From assembly GCF_918698245.1 (NCBI RefSeq), contig NZ_CAKKMS010000001.1, forward strand, positions 1,116,001 through 1,180,000: a DNA stretch of 64,000 nucleotides. Direction: 5' to 3'. Both the position numbers and the translations under genes were made by a program. Shown here in pieces: positions 51,857 through 59,918 of this stretch; the stretch's first letter is position 1, and each line of letters starts with the position of its first letter. Source of the stretch: Pedobacter sp. Bi126. GTDB taxonomy: Bacteria > Bacteroidota > Bacteroidia > Sphingobacteriales > Sphingobacteriaceae. Below the pieces are notes generated by a model. The model was not told the origin of the DNA. It was given only the letters and a program-made list of their open reading frames with translations, and did not search any database.

Positions 51857-52250
51857 ATCTTTATTCTTTCTACAATAATCTAAATGCTCTATCAAAATGT
51901 TAAAATATTGTAACCTAACAAAACATCAATCCAAAACACAGTTGCAAATCTGACAAAATATAGCCCCTCTTTATTATAAAACTTATAATTTCTGCTCATT
52001 TTATTCTGTTTACCTAATTTACAGCTCATAATAAACTAGCTCAAATTTAACCAATACCTATGCTTTTTTGATAGTGGAGGATGGCTGCTTTAAATTCACT
52101 CCCATATTCTGGCTGGATGGAACATTATACCAACACAATTGGCTAAGATTAACACATTAAAACAGGAACCTCATGCGGTTAAAAAGCCATAATAAATGCC
52201 TGCATTTCTTCATTATTTTGGCTATTTTCGCTAACCTAGCCTAAGATAAC
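51857..52250. other. AT-rich intergenic region
   Basis: 394 bp between the remnant and the MscS gene. It must contain the promoter of the latter; no exact TAnnTTTG was seen, and no other structure. Confidence 0.5.
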
Positions 52251-54146
52251 ATGACGAAATTTTTTACATTATCTATTTTTCTGCTAAATGCTGCTGTATC
52301 TATTTACACCTTTGGACAGGACAGCACAACCTTAAAATCAGACAGCCTAAAGAATGGAAAGCTAGAAAACGAATTCAATAAAGTAAATCAACTCTCTGCG
52401 GAGCGGCTTTCTGATTCACTTAAGCGAGCAGAACTAGAACAACGTGTAAGCGCACTTGGAACAACAGACAAATTGCAACGTGAAAGTTTAATGGCTGAAT
52501 TAAAATCGCTCAAAAAAAGGGATTCCATCCATCGTTTCCGCCAGATAAGTCAGATAGATTCTTTACGCAAGATTATAAAAGGCGTACCGGTTATATTTAA
52601 TGGCGACACAATTTATTTTATTTATGCAAAACTGGGCAGTTTTAGTGCCACCGACAGGGCAAAAGCTGTGGCTGACAGGCTAGAAAGAGTGGGTGATGGT
52701 GCAAATTTTTCATCCGATTCACTTAAGCTTATCCCCGCCGAACAAACTACCGACCTGCTTTATGGTAACACCTTATTGCTTTCTATAACCGATCAGGATG
52801 CATTATGGGCCAGAAGCGACCGGACGCTTTATACCGCAGAAATCAAAAAACGGGTAGTGGCCGCCCTCGATAAGTATATTCACGATACCAGTTGGCAAGT
52901 GCTATTGAGGGAAATTTTATTGACAATATTGGTTGTTGCAGTGGTAATTGGCTTAATATTCCTTATTAACAGGCTCTTCAGAAAAATATCAACCAAATTT
53001 TTCTCCGCAGAAGGACGTTTTAAAGATGGTATAAAAATCAAAAACTATGAGTTATTAGATGTGAACCGTCAACTGGCTATAATTACGATACTCTTAAAAA
53101 TCATTCGTTATGGGGTTATTCTGGCAGTAATTTATCTGGCTTTTCCTGTGCTGTTTGGAATTTTCCCCTTTACGCGTGATCTCTCTGTTAACCTGTTGAA
53201 TTATATCCTCAGTCCACTTAAAAGAATTGGTATTGCAGTATGGAACTATATTCCAGACTTGATGACTATTTTGGTTCTTCTGGTGGTATTCAGGTATGTG
53301 ATCCGCTTTGTTAGGTTTATCAAAACGGAGATCGAACGGGGTAAACTCACTATACCCGGTTTTTATAAAGATTGGGCCAATCCTACCTATCAGATTATCC
53401 GTGTGTTAATTCTGGCTTTTATGCTTATTGTCATTTTTCCTTATCTCCCGGGATCTGATTCGGGTGTTTTTAAAGGGGTTTCGGTTTTCATGGGTGTTCT
53501 TTTCACTTTCGGATCAGCAGGTGCGCTCGGAAATGTTGTTGCTGGTCTGGTACTCACCTATATGCGGGCTTTTAGGATAGGCGACCGGGTAAAGATTGGA
53601 GAAGTTACAGGAGATATTATTGAAAAAACTTTGCTGGTTACCAGGGTACGCACTATCCAGAACGAGGTGGTTTCTATCCCGAACTCCACCGTGATGAATA
53701 ACCATACGGTAAATTTTAGTATTGAAGCGCTTGAAAAGGGGCTCATTATTCATACCACAGTAACTATTGGTTATGATGTGCCCTGGAGGCAAGTGCATGA
53801 ACTGCTCATTAATGCTGCACTTGCTACTGAGCTTGTTGATGCTGAACCGAAGCCATATGTGCTTCAAACCAGCCTTGACGATTATTATGTAAGTTATAGA
53901 TTAAATGCCTTTACAAAATCGCCAAACCGGCAGGCCGTAATCTATTCTGCTTTGCATGCAAACATACAGGATCAGTTTAACCAGGCCGGAGTAGAAATTA
54001 TGTCGCCACATTATAAAGCGCTCAGAGATGGAAATGCCACCACCATCCCAGCAGATTACTTACCTAAAAATTATCAGGCACCATTATTTAGGACAGAAAA
54101 CATCAATCAAAACAACAATAACTCCAGCGCACTACCAAAGAAATAA
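52251..54146 (+). CDS. Mechanosensitive channel, MscS family
   Basis: A 631-residue channel. A signal peptide (MTKFFTLSIFLLNAAVSIYT, 'FGQDS') is followed by a periplasmic coiled coil (about residues 25-100) and a globular domain, then about five membrane helices and the MscS core: 'FTFGSAGALGNVVAGLVLTY' (pore helix) and 'MRAFRIGDRVKIGEVTGDII', then 'VVSIPNSTVMNNHTVNFSIE'. It opens under membrane tension. The architecture differs from the 786-residue member at 26239. The Asn/Gln-rich C-terminus is disordered. Confidence 0.92.
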   Translation: MTKFFTLSIFLLNAAVSIYTFGQDSTTLKSDSLKNGKLENEFNKVNQLSAERLSDSLKRAELEQRVSALGTTDKLQRESLMAELKSLKKRDSIHRFRQISQIDSLRKIIKGVPVIFNGDTIYFIYAKLGSFSATDRAKAVADRLERVGDGANFSSDSLKLIPAEQTTDLLYGNTLLLSITDQDALWARSDRTLYTAEIKKRVVAALDKYIHDTSWQVLLREILLTILVVAVVIGLIFLINRLFRKISTKFFSAEGRFKDGIKIKNYELLDVNRQLAIITILLKIIRYGVILAVIYLAFPVLFGIFPFTRDLSVNLLNYILSPLKRIGIAVWNYIPDLMTILVLLVVFRYVIRFVRFIKTEIERGKLTIPGFYKDWANPTYQIIRVLILAFMLIVIFPYLPGSDSGVFKGVSVFMGVLFTFGSAGALGNVVAGLVLTYMRAFRIGDRVKIGEVTGDIIEKTLLVTRVRTIQNEVVSIPNSTVMNNHTVNFSIEALEKGLIIHTTVTIGYDVPWRQVHELLINAALATELVDAEPKPYVLQTSLDDYYVSYRLNAFTKSPNRQAVIYSALHANIQDQFNQAGVEIMSPHYKALRDGNATTIPADYLPKNYQAPLFRTENINQNNNNSSALPKK

Positions 54147-54358
54147 AACTTTATTGCCTCCGAGTATTAGCGAAATATATTATCGCAACAAAAAAGCGAT
54201 ATTATTTTGGCTTCTTTTGTTTACACCGTGCCCAAAGCCCGTTATTTCCGAAAATCAGACTTGTAAATTGTTATTAAAAAATTAAGAAATCGATAAAAAA
54301 AAAGAAGAAATTAGGATCAATATCGGCGTATCGGCATTTTTTTTGTAGCGAAACCAGT

Positions 54359-54508
54359 ATGAAAAGGAATGATATAATCAGTGCGCTCTTAGGTATGTTG
54401 ATTATGGCCATCACTTATTGGCTGCTTTTTTACAAGTTCTCTTCTCCCCAAGAGCGTAAAGAAATTAGAATATCCTCCTCAACACCACGATTAAAAAACT
54501 TAGAATAA
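54359..54508 (+). CDS. Small single-helix membrane protein
   Basis: A 49-residue frame from ATG 54359 to TAA 54508: 'MKRNDIISALLGMLIMAITY', then 'WLLFYKFSSPQERKEIRISS' and a Ser/Arg-rich tail. One membrane helix with basic residues on the inner side. It has a start, a clean end and coding-like composition in an otherwise empty stretch, but no homologue can be named, so it may also be chance. Confidence 0.4.
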   Translation: MKRNDIISALLGMLIMAITYWLLFYKFSSPQERKEIRISSSTPRLKNLE

Positions 54509-54686
54509 TTACTCCTTACCGATGTTTATTTAGCAGGGTCTTAAATTTTATTTAGGCATGAATGGCTTTTGAAAAAAAATAATAAATACCCGCTAAACAC
54601 ACAGAAAAGAGAGAGAGGATGATACTTTGAAGAAGAAGAGTTTTATTACCGGCCAAGCCCAACACTGGCTAAAAAATAGTTACAAT

Positions 54687-54728
54687 AGTCTAGAAGATAA
54701 ACAATATAAAATGTTTATCTTCTAGACT
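54687..54728 (-). terminator. Perfect 17-bp hairpin downstream of the surface-protein gene
   Basis: AGTCTAGAAGATAAACA (54687-54703) and TGTTTATCTTCTAGACT (54712-54728) pair perfectly around an 8-nt loop. It lies 40 bp after the stop of the minus-strand gene 54769-55896. The T run on the minus strand is interrupted, so termination may be factor-assisted. Confidence 0.65.
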
Positions 54729-54768
54729 CAATGAATTGGTTTTTGATAACTGAAGTGCTATTTAAATT

Positions 54769-55896
54769 TTACTTATTGTTAATCTTTAACTTTTCCAAAA
54801 TTTTATCTGTTTTTGCTGACAGATCATTTATCTGATCCTGCTGAAGTTTTATCTTATCTGCTTGAGACCTTACTTCTTCATCTTTTTCGATTAAATATAG
54901 AGTCAATTCTTCAACCTTCTTTACTAGAAGCTTATTTATTTCCCCTAAATTAACACCATTCCTGGCCACTTCAGCTTCTGTCGGCATCTCTGGTAAGTGC
55001 TGATTTTTAATCAAATAAGACTTAAGCTTTTGCAATGACTCTAATTTGTATGATGGAATAAAAACATAATCTGGCCATCCAGTCATGTCAACTTTAACTT
55101 CTTTTGAATGTATAACTCCATTTACTGCTAATTTTGCATCAGGTGTATTGGTTCCTATACCAATATTTCCATTTCCATGCATAAACATCTGAGCGTTATT
55201 AATATTAGTATTATAAAAATACAGATCACGGCCATGGTTAGCAGATAAATCAGTTCCAATTTCCCATTTATTTTCAAGCGCAGTATTATTGTCATTATAT
55301 CCGTAGAAAACCATAGCAGCGCTTGTGGATGATCCGATGGATGTATTACCAATGGAAATACGGGCCCTATCCATAACATAGCTTGATGAGAAATCAGCAA
55401 CTGAAGCTAAGCCAGTTAAAGAACTGCCCGAATTGCTGGATATACTTAATTTAGCAGAGGGCAATGCAGTACCAACACCTAGATTCCCTGCCCTTGTTAA
55501 AAACATTCCAACCGATCCCCCAAATCCGGTATTTGGTTGTAGCACCCACGTACCAGTGTTTTCCAGTACCCCCCAGGCCCACCATAGATGGTTATTGCTT
55601 GCATCCGTTGATGCCATTAAATTTAACGCCGGTTTACTGGCTAGTGATGGATGAATTTGTGTTAGCCGATCGAAACCACCATAAGAGGACCCAATGTGCA
55701 ATGTCGCATTTAGGCTTGCATTATTACCTATGTTTAAGCCATTACCTTGAATATCTAATTTCGCATTTGCAACAGGCGAAGTTGTTCCAATACCAACAGG
55801 ACTAGCACTACCCATTTCCGGCCAAGCGGTATTTTGAGCAAACAAGAATTCAGAAAAAGTAAAAATTAAGATGAAGAACGTTAATATTTTTTTCAT
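54769..55896 (-). CDS. Secreted fibre-like protein with C-terminal coiled coil
   Basis: A 375-residue exported protein with a signal peptide (MKKILTFFILIFTFSEFLFA). The body has repeats of the type 'GNLGVGTALPSAKLSISSNS' and 'GNIGIGTNTPDAKLAVNGVI', the beta-helix triplet repeats of bacterial surface fibres and phage tail-fibre-like proteins. The end is the Bacteroidota signature 'YKLESLQKLKSYLIKNQHLP' ... 'NGVNLGEINKLLVKKVEELT' followed by a coiled coil, which probably drives trimerisation like an intramolecular chaperone. It is probably a cell-surface trimer. Neighbours are unrelated. Confidence 0.83.
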   Translation of the reverse strand: MKKILTFFILIFTFSEFLFAQNTAWPEMGSASPVGIGTTSPVANAKLDIQGNGLNIGNNASLNATLHIGSSYGGFDRLTQIHPSLASKPALNLMASTDASNNHLWWAWGVLENTGTWVLQPNTGFGGSVGMFLTRAGNLGVGTALPSAKLSISSNSGSSLTGLASVADFSSSYVMDRARISIGNTSIGSSTSAAMVFYGYNDNNTALENKWEIGTDLSANHGRDLYFYNTNINNAQMFMHGNGNIGIGTNTPDAKLAVNGVIHSKEVKVDMTGWPDYVFIPSYKLESLQKLKSYLIKNQHLPEMPTEAEVARNGVNLGEINKLLVKKVEELTLYLIEKDEEVRSQADKIKLQQDQINDLSAKTDKILEKLKINNK

Positions 55897-56030
55897 TAAA
55901 ATAGTTTTATAGGTTAAATAATTTGGTTATTTCTGTTTAAGAAAAACTTGTTACATGTGTTTCACAATTTATAAAAATTCTTAAAGATTTCTTAGCTTAT
56001 AAAATGAAAAACTAAAAACTATCTAAGATT

Positions 56031-57893
56031 TCAACCTATATTTTGCAAAAATAAATTCAAATCATCTTCTTTGCTCAACCCTAGTTTCTGTTTAATCCGG
56101 TAGCGGCTCATGCGCACACTTTTAGGCTCAATACCTAAACGAATGGAGACTTCTTTGTTCGTTAGCCCCATTAACATATATGAACAGTATTTTAAATCGA
56201 GCCGGGTAAGTGTAGGATTTGCTTTCTCTTGCAGGCGTTCAAAAAAAGCAGGATTGGTATCAAAAAAGTCTATTTTATATTCTTCAAACTCTTTATCCAT
56301 CTTTTTCTGTTGATTGACAATCCGTTTAATCTGTTCATCAAGCGAAAGATGGCTCTCGCTGTTTACCTTGTCTGATATGAGTTCCAGTAGCTCATTTTTT
56401 TCTTCAATCTGCAAATTACCGGCTAATACCTCTTTTTCCAACCGCTCCTGCCGTTCTTTAAGTAAAGCTTGCTCGGCTTTCAACTGTAAAGCTTCGGCTT
56501 CTTTTAATTGTGCTTTTAGTTCTGCCGCATCCTTTTGCTGATCAATTAATTCCTGTTTCCTGACGGAGGCTTTAAGTTTGTAGTTGTAGGAGATCAATAG
56601 GAAAAGTAAGGCTAGTATCCCGGCAAGTCCCGAAATGATGTAGAAAACATTTAATTTTTTCGTGTAAGCGCTTTGTTGATGAAGATAGGCGATTTCCTGT
56701 TCTTTTTTTTCAGACTGATATTGTGCCTCAATCCTGACGGTGTTATTTATTTTCTGTTCATCGAAAGCTTTTTTATAATTCGCGATATATTCTTTTAAAT
56801 AATTTAGCGCTGCCGCCTTATCGCCCTTTTTCTCAGCGATATTTGACAGTCCCTGAAATATCCTGGACTTTGTGAGCGGCATTTTAACTACGCCATTTTC
56901 TATTTTGCTCAAACCGGTTAATAATATTTTTTCAGCCTGGTCATAATTACCATCCCGCACGTAATATTCACTTTTTAGCCCATAACAATTTAATAAAATC
57001 TCCAATAAATTCGTTTTTGTGGCAATTTCAATCGCCTCATCAACATATTTTTCGGCGCTATCGCGATAGCTTGCAGGAAAGTATTGAAAATAAGTATTGG
57101 CTGTATTTAGTGCTACTGCGGCGGTATTGCTGTATACGAGCAAACGTCCTTCTTGTTTTTTAGAGAGCCAAAGCGATTTTTTGTAAACCTTTAAAGTCGA
57201 ATCCAGTAGATTACGTTTTGTAGTATCTAGCTTAAAGCGATCAAAAAAGGCTTGTCCTATGGTAAAATAAGCATTATTCAACAGATCCACTTGCTGGCTT
57301 TTTACTGCCGTTAGATAGCATAGATCGGCATATTTTTGTTGTTTAGATGGGTTGTTCCCATAACCATAAAAGCTGGCCAGGTAATGATATATGGCACTCT
57401 CATATTCGTAAGCATTTTCGCCCTTAAAAAAATCGAGTGCTTTAAACATTTTGGTAATAGATTTATCATTCTCATCATTAACAAGATCTAACCAGCCATT
57501 TCTAAACCATACAAAACCTAAGGTAACCCTGTCTTTCGTTTTCTTTGCATAGTACATGGCACTATCAAGGCTTTGATAAGCGTTTTTCATGTCTTTTTTC
57601 CAAACATATAAATACACCAGCGTGGCATAGGTCATCGCTTTACTTTTCCCATCCTTTAGCCCCGCACTAACCTGAAGGGCCTGATCGGCCAATTTGAAAG
57701 ATAGTGGGAGTTTTTTTTCAAAATTGGCTTTCGCCAGCTTGCACAATACATTTACACGCAGCTCTTTGGTTATACCCTCTTGTGCAAGTAAATGGTTTAA
57801 AGAATCGATATAGATTTTTTGGGCTTCTGCACTTTTAAAAAAAAAGAAAAGACAGATAAAGAGGCTTAACAAAGTTTTCAGTGGTAGCTGCAT
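56031..57893 (-). CDS. Membrane-spanning TPR / helix-turn-helix regulator (module 1)
   Basis: A 620-residue protein from the ATG at 57893 (MQLPLKTLLSLFICLFFFFK, signal peptide ending 'AEAQK'); an earlier Met at 57992 is inside the regulatory region. Residues about 25-400 are TPR-like helical pairs in the periplasm ('AMTYATLVYLYVWKKDMKNA'), about 416-436 the membrane helix ('YIISGLAGILALLFLLISY'), 440-545 a cytoplasmic coiled coil, and the end a LuxR-like helix-turn-helix ('LTNKEVSIRLGIEPKSVRMS', 'RYRIKQKLGLSKEDDLNLFL'). It is a one-component regulator that could pass a periplasmic signal directly to DNA. It is paralogous to 59919-61763 and divergent from the DUF4870-like gene. Confidence 0.88.
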   Translation of the reverse strand: MQLPLKTLLSLFICLFFFFKSAEAQKIYIDSLNHLLAQEGITKELRVNVLCKLAKANFEKKLPLSFKLADQALQVSAGLKDGKSKAMTYATLVYLYVWKKDMKNAYQSLDSAMYYAKKTKDRVTLGFVWFRNGWLDLVNDENDKSITKMFKALDFFKGENAYEYESAIYHYLASFYGYGNNPSKQQKYADLCYLTAVKSQQVDLLNNAYFTIGQAFFDRFKLDTTKRNLLDSTLKVYKKSLWLSKKQEGRLLVYSNTAAVALNTANTYFQYFPASYRDSAEKYVDEAIEIATKTNLLEILLNCYGLKSEYYVRDGNYDQAEKILLTGLSKIENGVVKMPLTKSRIFQGLSNIAEKKGDKAAALNYLKEYIANYKKAFDEQKINNTVRIEAQYQSEKKEQEIAYLHQQSAYTKKLNVFYIISGLAGILALLFLLISYNYKLKASVRKQELIDQQKDAAELKAQLKEAEALQLKAEQALLKERQERLEKEVLAGNLQIEEKNELLELISDKVNSESHLSLDEQIKRIVNQQKKMDKEFEEYKIDFFDTNPAFFERLQEKANPTLTRLDLKYCSYMLMGLTNKEVSIRLGIEPKSVRMSRYRIKQKLGLSKEDDLNLFLQNIG

Positions 57894-57972
57894 ATTCAAA
57901 AATAGAAAAGAAACACTTTTATAAAAGCAGAAGTATAACAAATAATTGCGATATAGCGGTTTAAACGGCTTT

Positions 57973-58023
57973 TGTAGTCTCGTTGTAGACACTATTTAAA
58001 AAATAGGTAGCCGCTGTGTAGTC
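57973..58023. promoter_or_regulatory. Four-site operator of module 1
   Basis: Heptamers TGTAGTC (57973), TGTAGAC (57984), GGTAGCC (58006) and TGTAGTC (58017) share the core GTAG and are spaced 11, 22 and 11 bp. The same geometry occurs at 61868-61918. The last heptamer starts 39 bp before the -7 box at 58056. All sites lie on one face of the helix. Confidence 0.8.
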
Positions 58024-58055
58024 TGCCTTTTCTTGGCTAACGGTTTTAACGTCCA

Positions 58056-58063
58056 TAACTTTG
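58056..58063 (+). promoter_or_regulatory. Promoter of the DUF4870-like gene, module 1
   Basis: TAACTTTG, exact TAnnTTTG; a weak TTG at 58033-58035 stands 20 bp upstream. The transcript would begin near 58068, about 26 nt before the ATG at 58094, which rules out the earlier in-frame TTG at 58061. Confidence 0.65.
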
Positions 58064-58093
58064 AGTTATTCAATTCACCAAAAATTTAATCAG

Positions 58094-58426
58094 ATGAAAC
58101 AAAAAACAATGGCTATTGTGGCCTACATAACAATAATCGGTTGGATCATTTCTTACCTGGAGCTTAAAAAATCAACAGAAAAAAGTAAACTGGTTAATTA
58201 TCATCTTGGGCAATCGCTCGGGCTGATCATCACATCTGTTCTTTTAAGCATTTTGAGCAGTATTATTTTAGCGGTTATTCCATCTTTAGGTGCTATTTTT
58301 TACCTCATTTTATTCATTCCGTTTGTATTGTTATTGCTAGGCATCATAGCGGCCAACAACGAGCTGGAAAAACCTGTTCCACTCATCGGAAAAATATTTG
58401 AAGGAAAATTCAATTTCGCTTCTTAA
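58094..58426 (+). CDS. DUF4870-like small membrane protein (module 1)
   Basis: A 110-residue membrane protein starting MKQKTMAIVAYITIIGWIIS. Three hydrophobic segments ('MAIVAYITIIGWIISYLEL', 'SLGLIITSVLLSILSSIILAVI' in part, 'FYLILFIPFVLLLLGIIAAN') and the family signature 'YHLGQSLGL' and 'NELEKPVPLIGKIFEGKF' fit DUF4870/Tic20-like proteins, whose function is unknown. Its paralogue is 61993-62322, with the same length and the shared ending 'KPVPLIGK(I/M)FE'. It stands divergent from the TPR/HTH regulator and probably is its main target. Confidence 0.85.
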   Translation: MKQKTMAIVAYITIIGWIISYLELKKSTEKSKLVNYHLGQSLGLIITSVLLSILSSIILAVIPSLGAIFYLILFIPFVLLLLGIIAANNELEKPVPLIGKIFEGKFNFAS

Positions 58427-58595
58427 CATTAATTTACAGACGGACAGCTTGCAGCTTCGTCTGAAAGCGTTTACATGACCAACGGCAGCAACGCTCTGCA
58501 GATGAGTCTTTACGTAAAAACGCTGACTATTGACGGCACTACAATATTTTCCCAATAGAAGCAGCAGCCAACAGCAGAAAACGTGTTATGATAAT

Positions 58596-58615
58596 CCCTT
58601 AACAATTGTTATGGG
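58596..58615. promoter_or_regulatory. Palindrome upstream of the SUFU gene
   Basis: CCC TTAACAATTGTTA TGGG: a perfect 12-bp core TAACAATTGTTA (58600-58611) with further pairing outside (CCC/GGG). It lies about 60 bp before the chosen start 58671, a good position for an operator. Confidence 0.5.
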
Positions 58616-58670
58616 AATAATGGCAAAATCTTTGAGCTGGTTTAACACATCACATTCAACAAAAACGATA

Positions 58671-59327
58671 ATGAACCCGGAAATCTACAAACAGCAATTT
58701 ACCACAGAAGATACACCTGGATGGCAGGCGATAGATGATCAATTGGAGAAGATATATGGCAATACGGAAGCGCGCCATTACCCACCGTTGTGCGGAATCC
58801 ATTATGCAGCTGGCGGCACAGACCCAATAGATGGCGCCAGTATTTATGATAGCAGCCGCCAAACTTTCCATCGGCACATGATCAGTTATGGCATGAGTGA
58901 ACTGTATTATAACGAGGAGAAAGCTGGCGGAGAATTTAGCAAATGGGGCTTTGAGTTTACATTTAGACTGGCGCCTTTTAAAGATGATGAGCGTGATCCT
59001 ATCTGGGCCATAAACGTAATGAACAACCTGGCCCGGTACGTATTTTCGAGCGGTAAATGGTTTGAAGAAAATCATTTTATCCCAGCAAATGGGCCAATAA
59101 GATTAAATACAGAAACAGCAATAACAGGCTTTGTTTTTGCCTTAGATCCCGAACTGGGAAAAATAGAAACCCCTCATGGCGAAGTAAGCTTTTTACAGTT
59201 GGTTGGCATTACCAATGCAGAAGTAGAAGATTTGAAAAAAAGCCCTACAATAGGTGCTGTACAAGAACTGATAGAAAAACTGAGAAAGGATAATCCGCTG
59301 TTAATCACAGATCTGACCAGAAAATAA
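58671..59327 (+). CDS. Suppressor-of-fused (SUFU) domain protein
   Basis: A 218-residue soluble protein from the ATG at 58671 (MNPEIYKQQFTTEDTPGWQA), the usual opening of bacterial SUFU proteins ('eeyk..y....pGwdaid..l...Yg..eP.HY'). The SUFU core shows 'GTDPIDGASIYDSSRQTFHR' and 'HMISYGMSELYYNEEKAGGE', then 'WGFEFTFRLAPFKDDERDPI'. Bacterial SUFU proteins are often proposed to be immunity proteins of secreted toxins; no toxin is nearby here. Upstream in-frame Mets (58611, 58620) are less likely starts. Confidence 0.9.
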   Translation: MNPEIYKQQFTTEDTPGWQAIDDQLEKIYGNTEARHYPPLCGIHYAAGGTDPIDGASIYDSSRQTFHRHMISYGMSELYYNEEKAGGEFSKWGFEFTFRLAPFKDDERDPIWAINVMNNLARYVFSSGKWFEENHFIPANGPIRLNTETAITGFVFALDPELGKIETPHGEVSFLQLVGITNAEVEDLKKSPTIGAVQELIEKLRKDNPLLITDLTRK

Positions 59328-59350
59328 TTTATTAATCCTGCGTAAATGTT

Positions 59351-59878
59351 ATGATACCAAGAAACATCCTATTCCTTGTGCTGATTTTGATTGTTTCCTC
59401 TTGCCAGTCTGAAAAAGCAGTCCATTTAAAAACAGTCCTGGAGCAAAAAGAACGGGTTGCTTTCAATATAATGCTCGGCAAAAACGGCCCTAATGAACAA
59501 AAACTGAAGTGCCTTATTGCTGGCGATTTTAAATGCGCCCAGCAGGCAATAACCAAAGAGGAACAGGCATTTGATAAAATCATCAGTGAAATAAATTCAC
59601 TGGAAACAGGAGATATTAAATATGGCAACGAACTAAAATTGGCAACAGACAAATATTATAAAGCTGTTAAAGAATTCGAAGTTTTTGACCGCTTAATTAT
59701 TGCCCAGCAACAGATCAGTCAAAATAAAACAAATACTGAAAAAATACGGGATGCTGCAATACGTCAACAAGGGCAATTATCAAGAGACAAGCTGAAAATG
59801 CGCAAAATAATCAATAAAAAAGAACAGGTATTGGCCGAAGTACGGAAACAGTTCAACTTGCTTAACCGTTTGCACTAA
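59351..59878 (+). CDS. Lipoprotein with coiled-coil content
   Basis: A 175-residue lipoprotein; lipobox 'ILIVSSCQSEKA' with Cys at about residue 18. The mature part is mostly helical and charged ('AFDKIISEINSLETGDIKYG', 'GQLSRDKLKMRKIINKKEQV'). It follows the SUFU gene by 23 bp. The lipoprotein of module 2 (62333-62860) is also 175 residues, with a similar helical layout and weak similarity in the middle, so the two may be distant relatives. Function unknown. Confidence 0.75.
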   Translation: MIPRNILFLVLILIVSSCQSEKAVHLKTVLEQKERVAFNIMLGKNGPNEQKLKCLIAGDFKCAQQAITKEEQAFDKIISEINSLETGDIKYGNELKLATDKYYKAVKEFEVFDRLIIAQQQISQNKTNTEKIRDAAIRQQGQLSRDKLKMRKIINKKEQVLAEVRKQFNLLNRLH

Positions 59879-59918
59879 CCTGTTTTTCGCCTTAATAAAC
59901 ACTTAGAAAACTAAAGCT

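Noticed and set aside
54769..55896. Phage tail fibre, hence prophage
   Set aside because: No other phage gene is near. The signal peptide and the Bacteroidota C-terminal coiled-coil signature point to a host surface protein.
57891..57904. -7 box (TATTTTTG on the minus strand) right at the start of regulator 1
   Set aside because: It would place transcription at the start codon itself; probably a chance match in AT-rich DNA.
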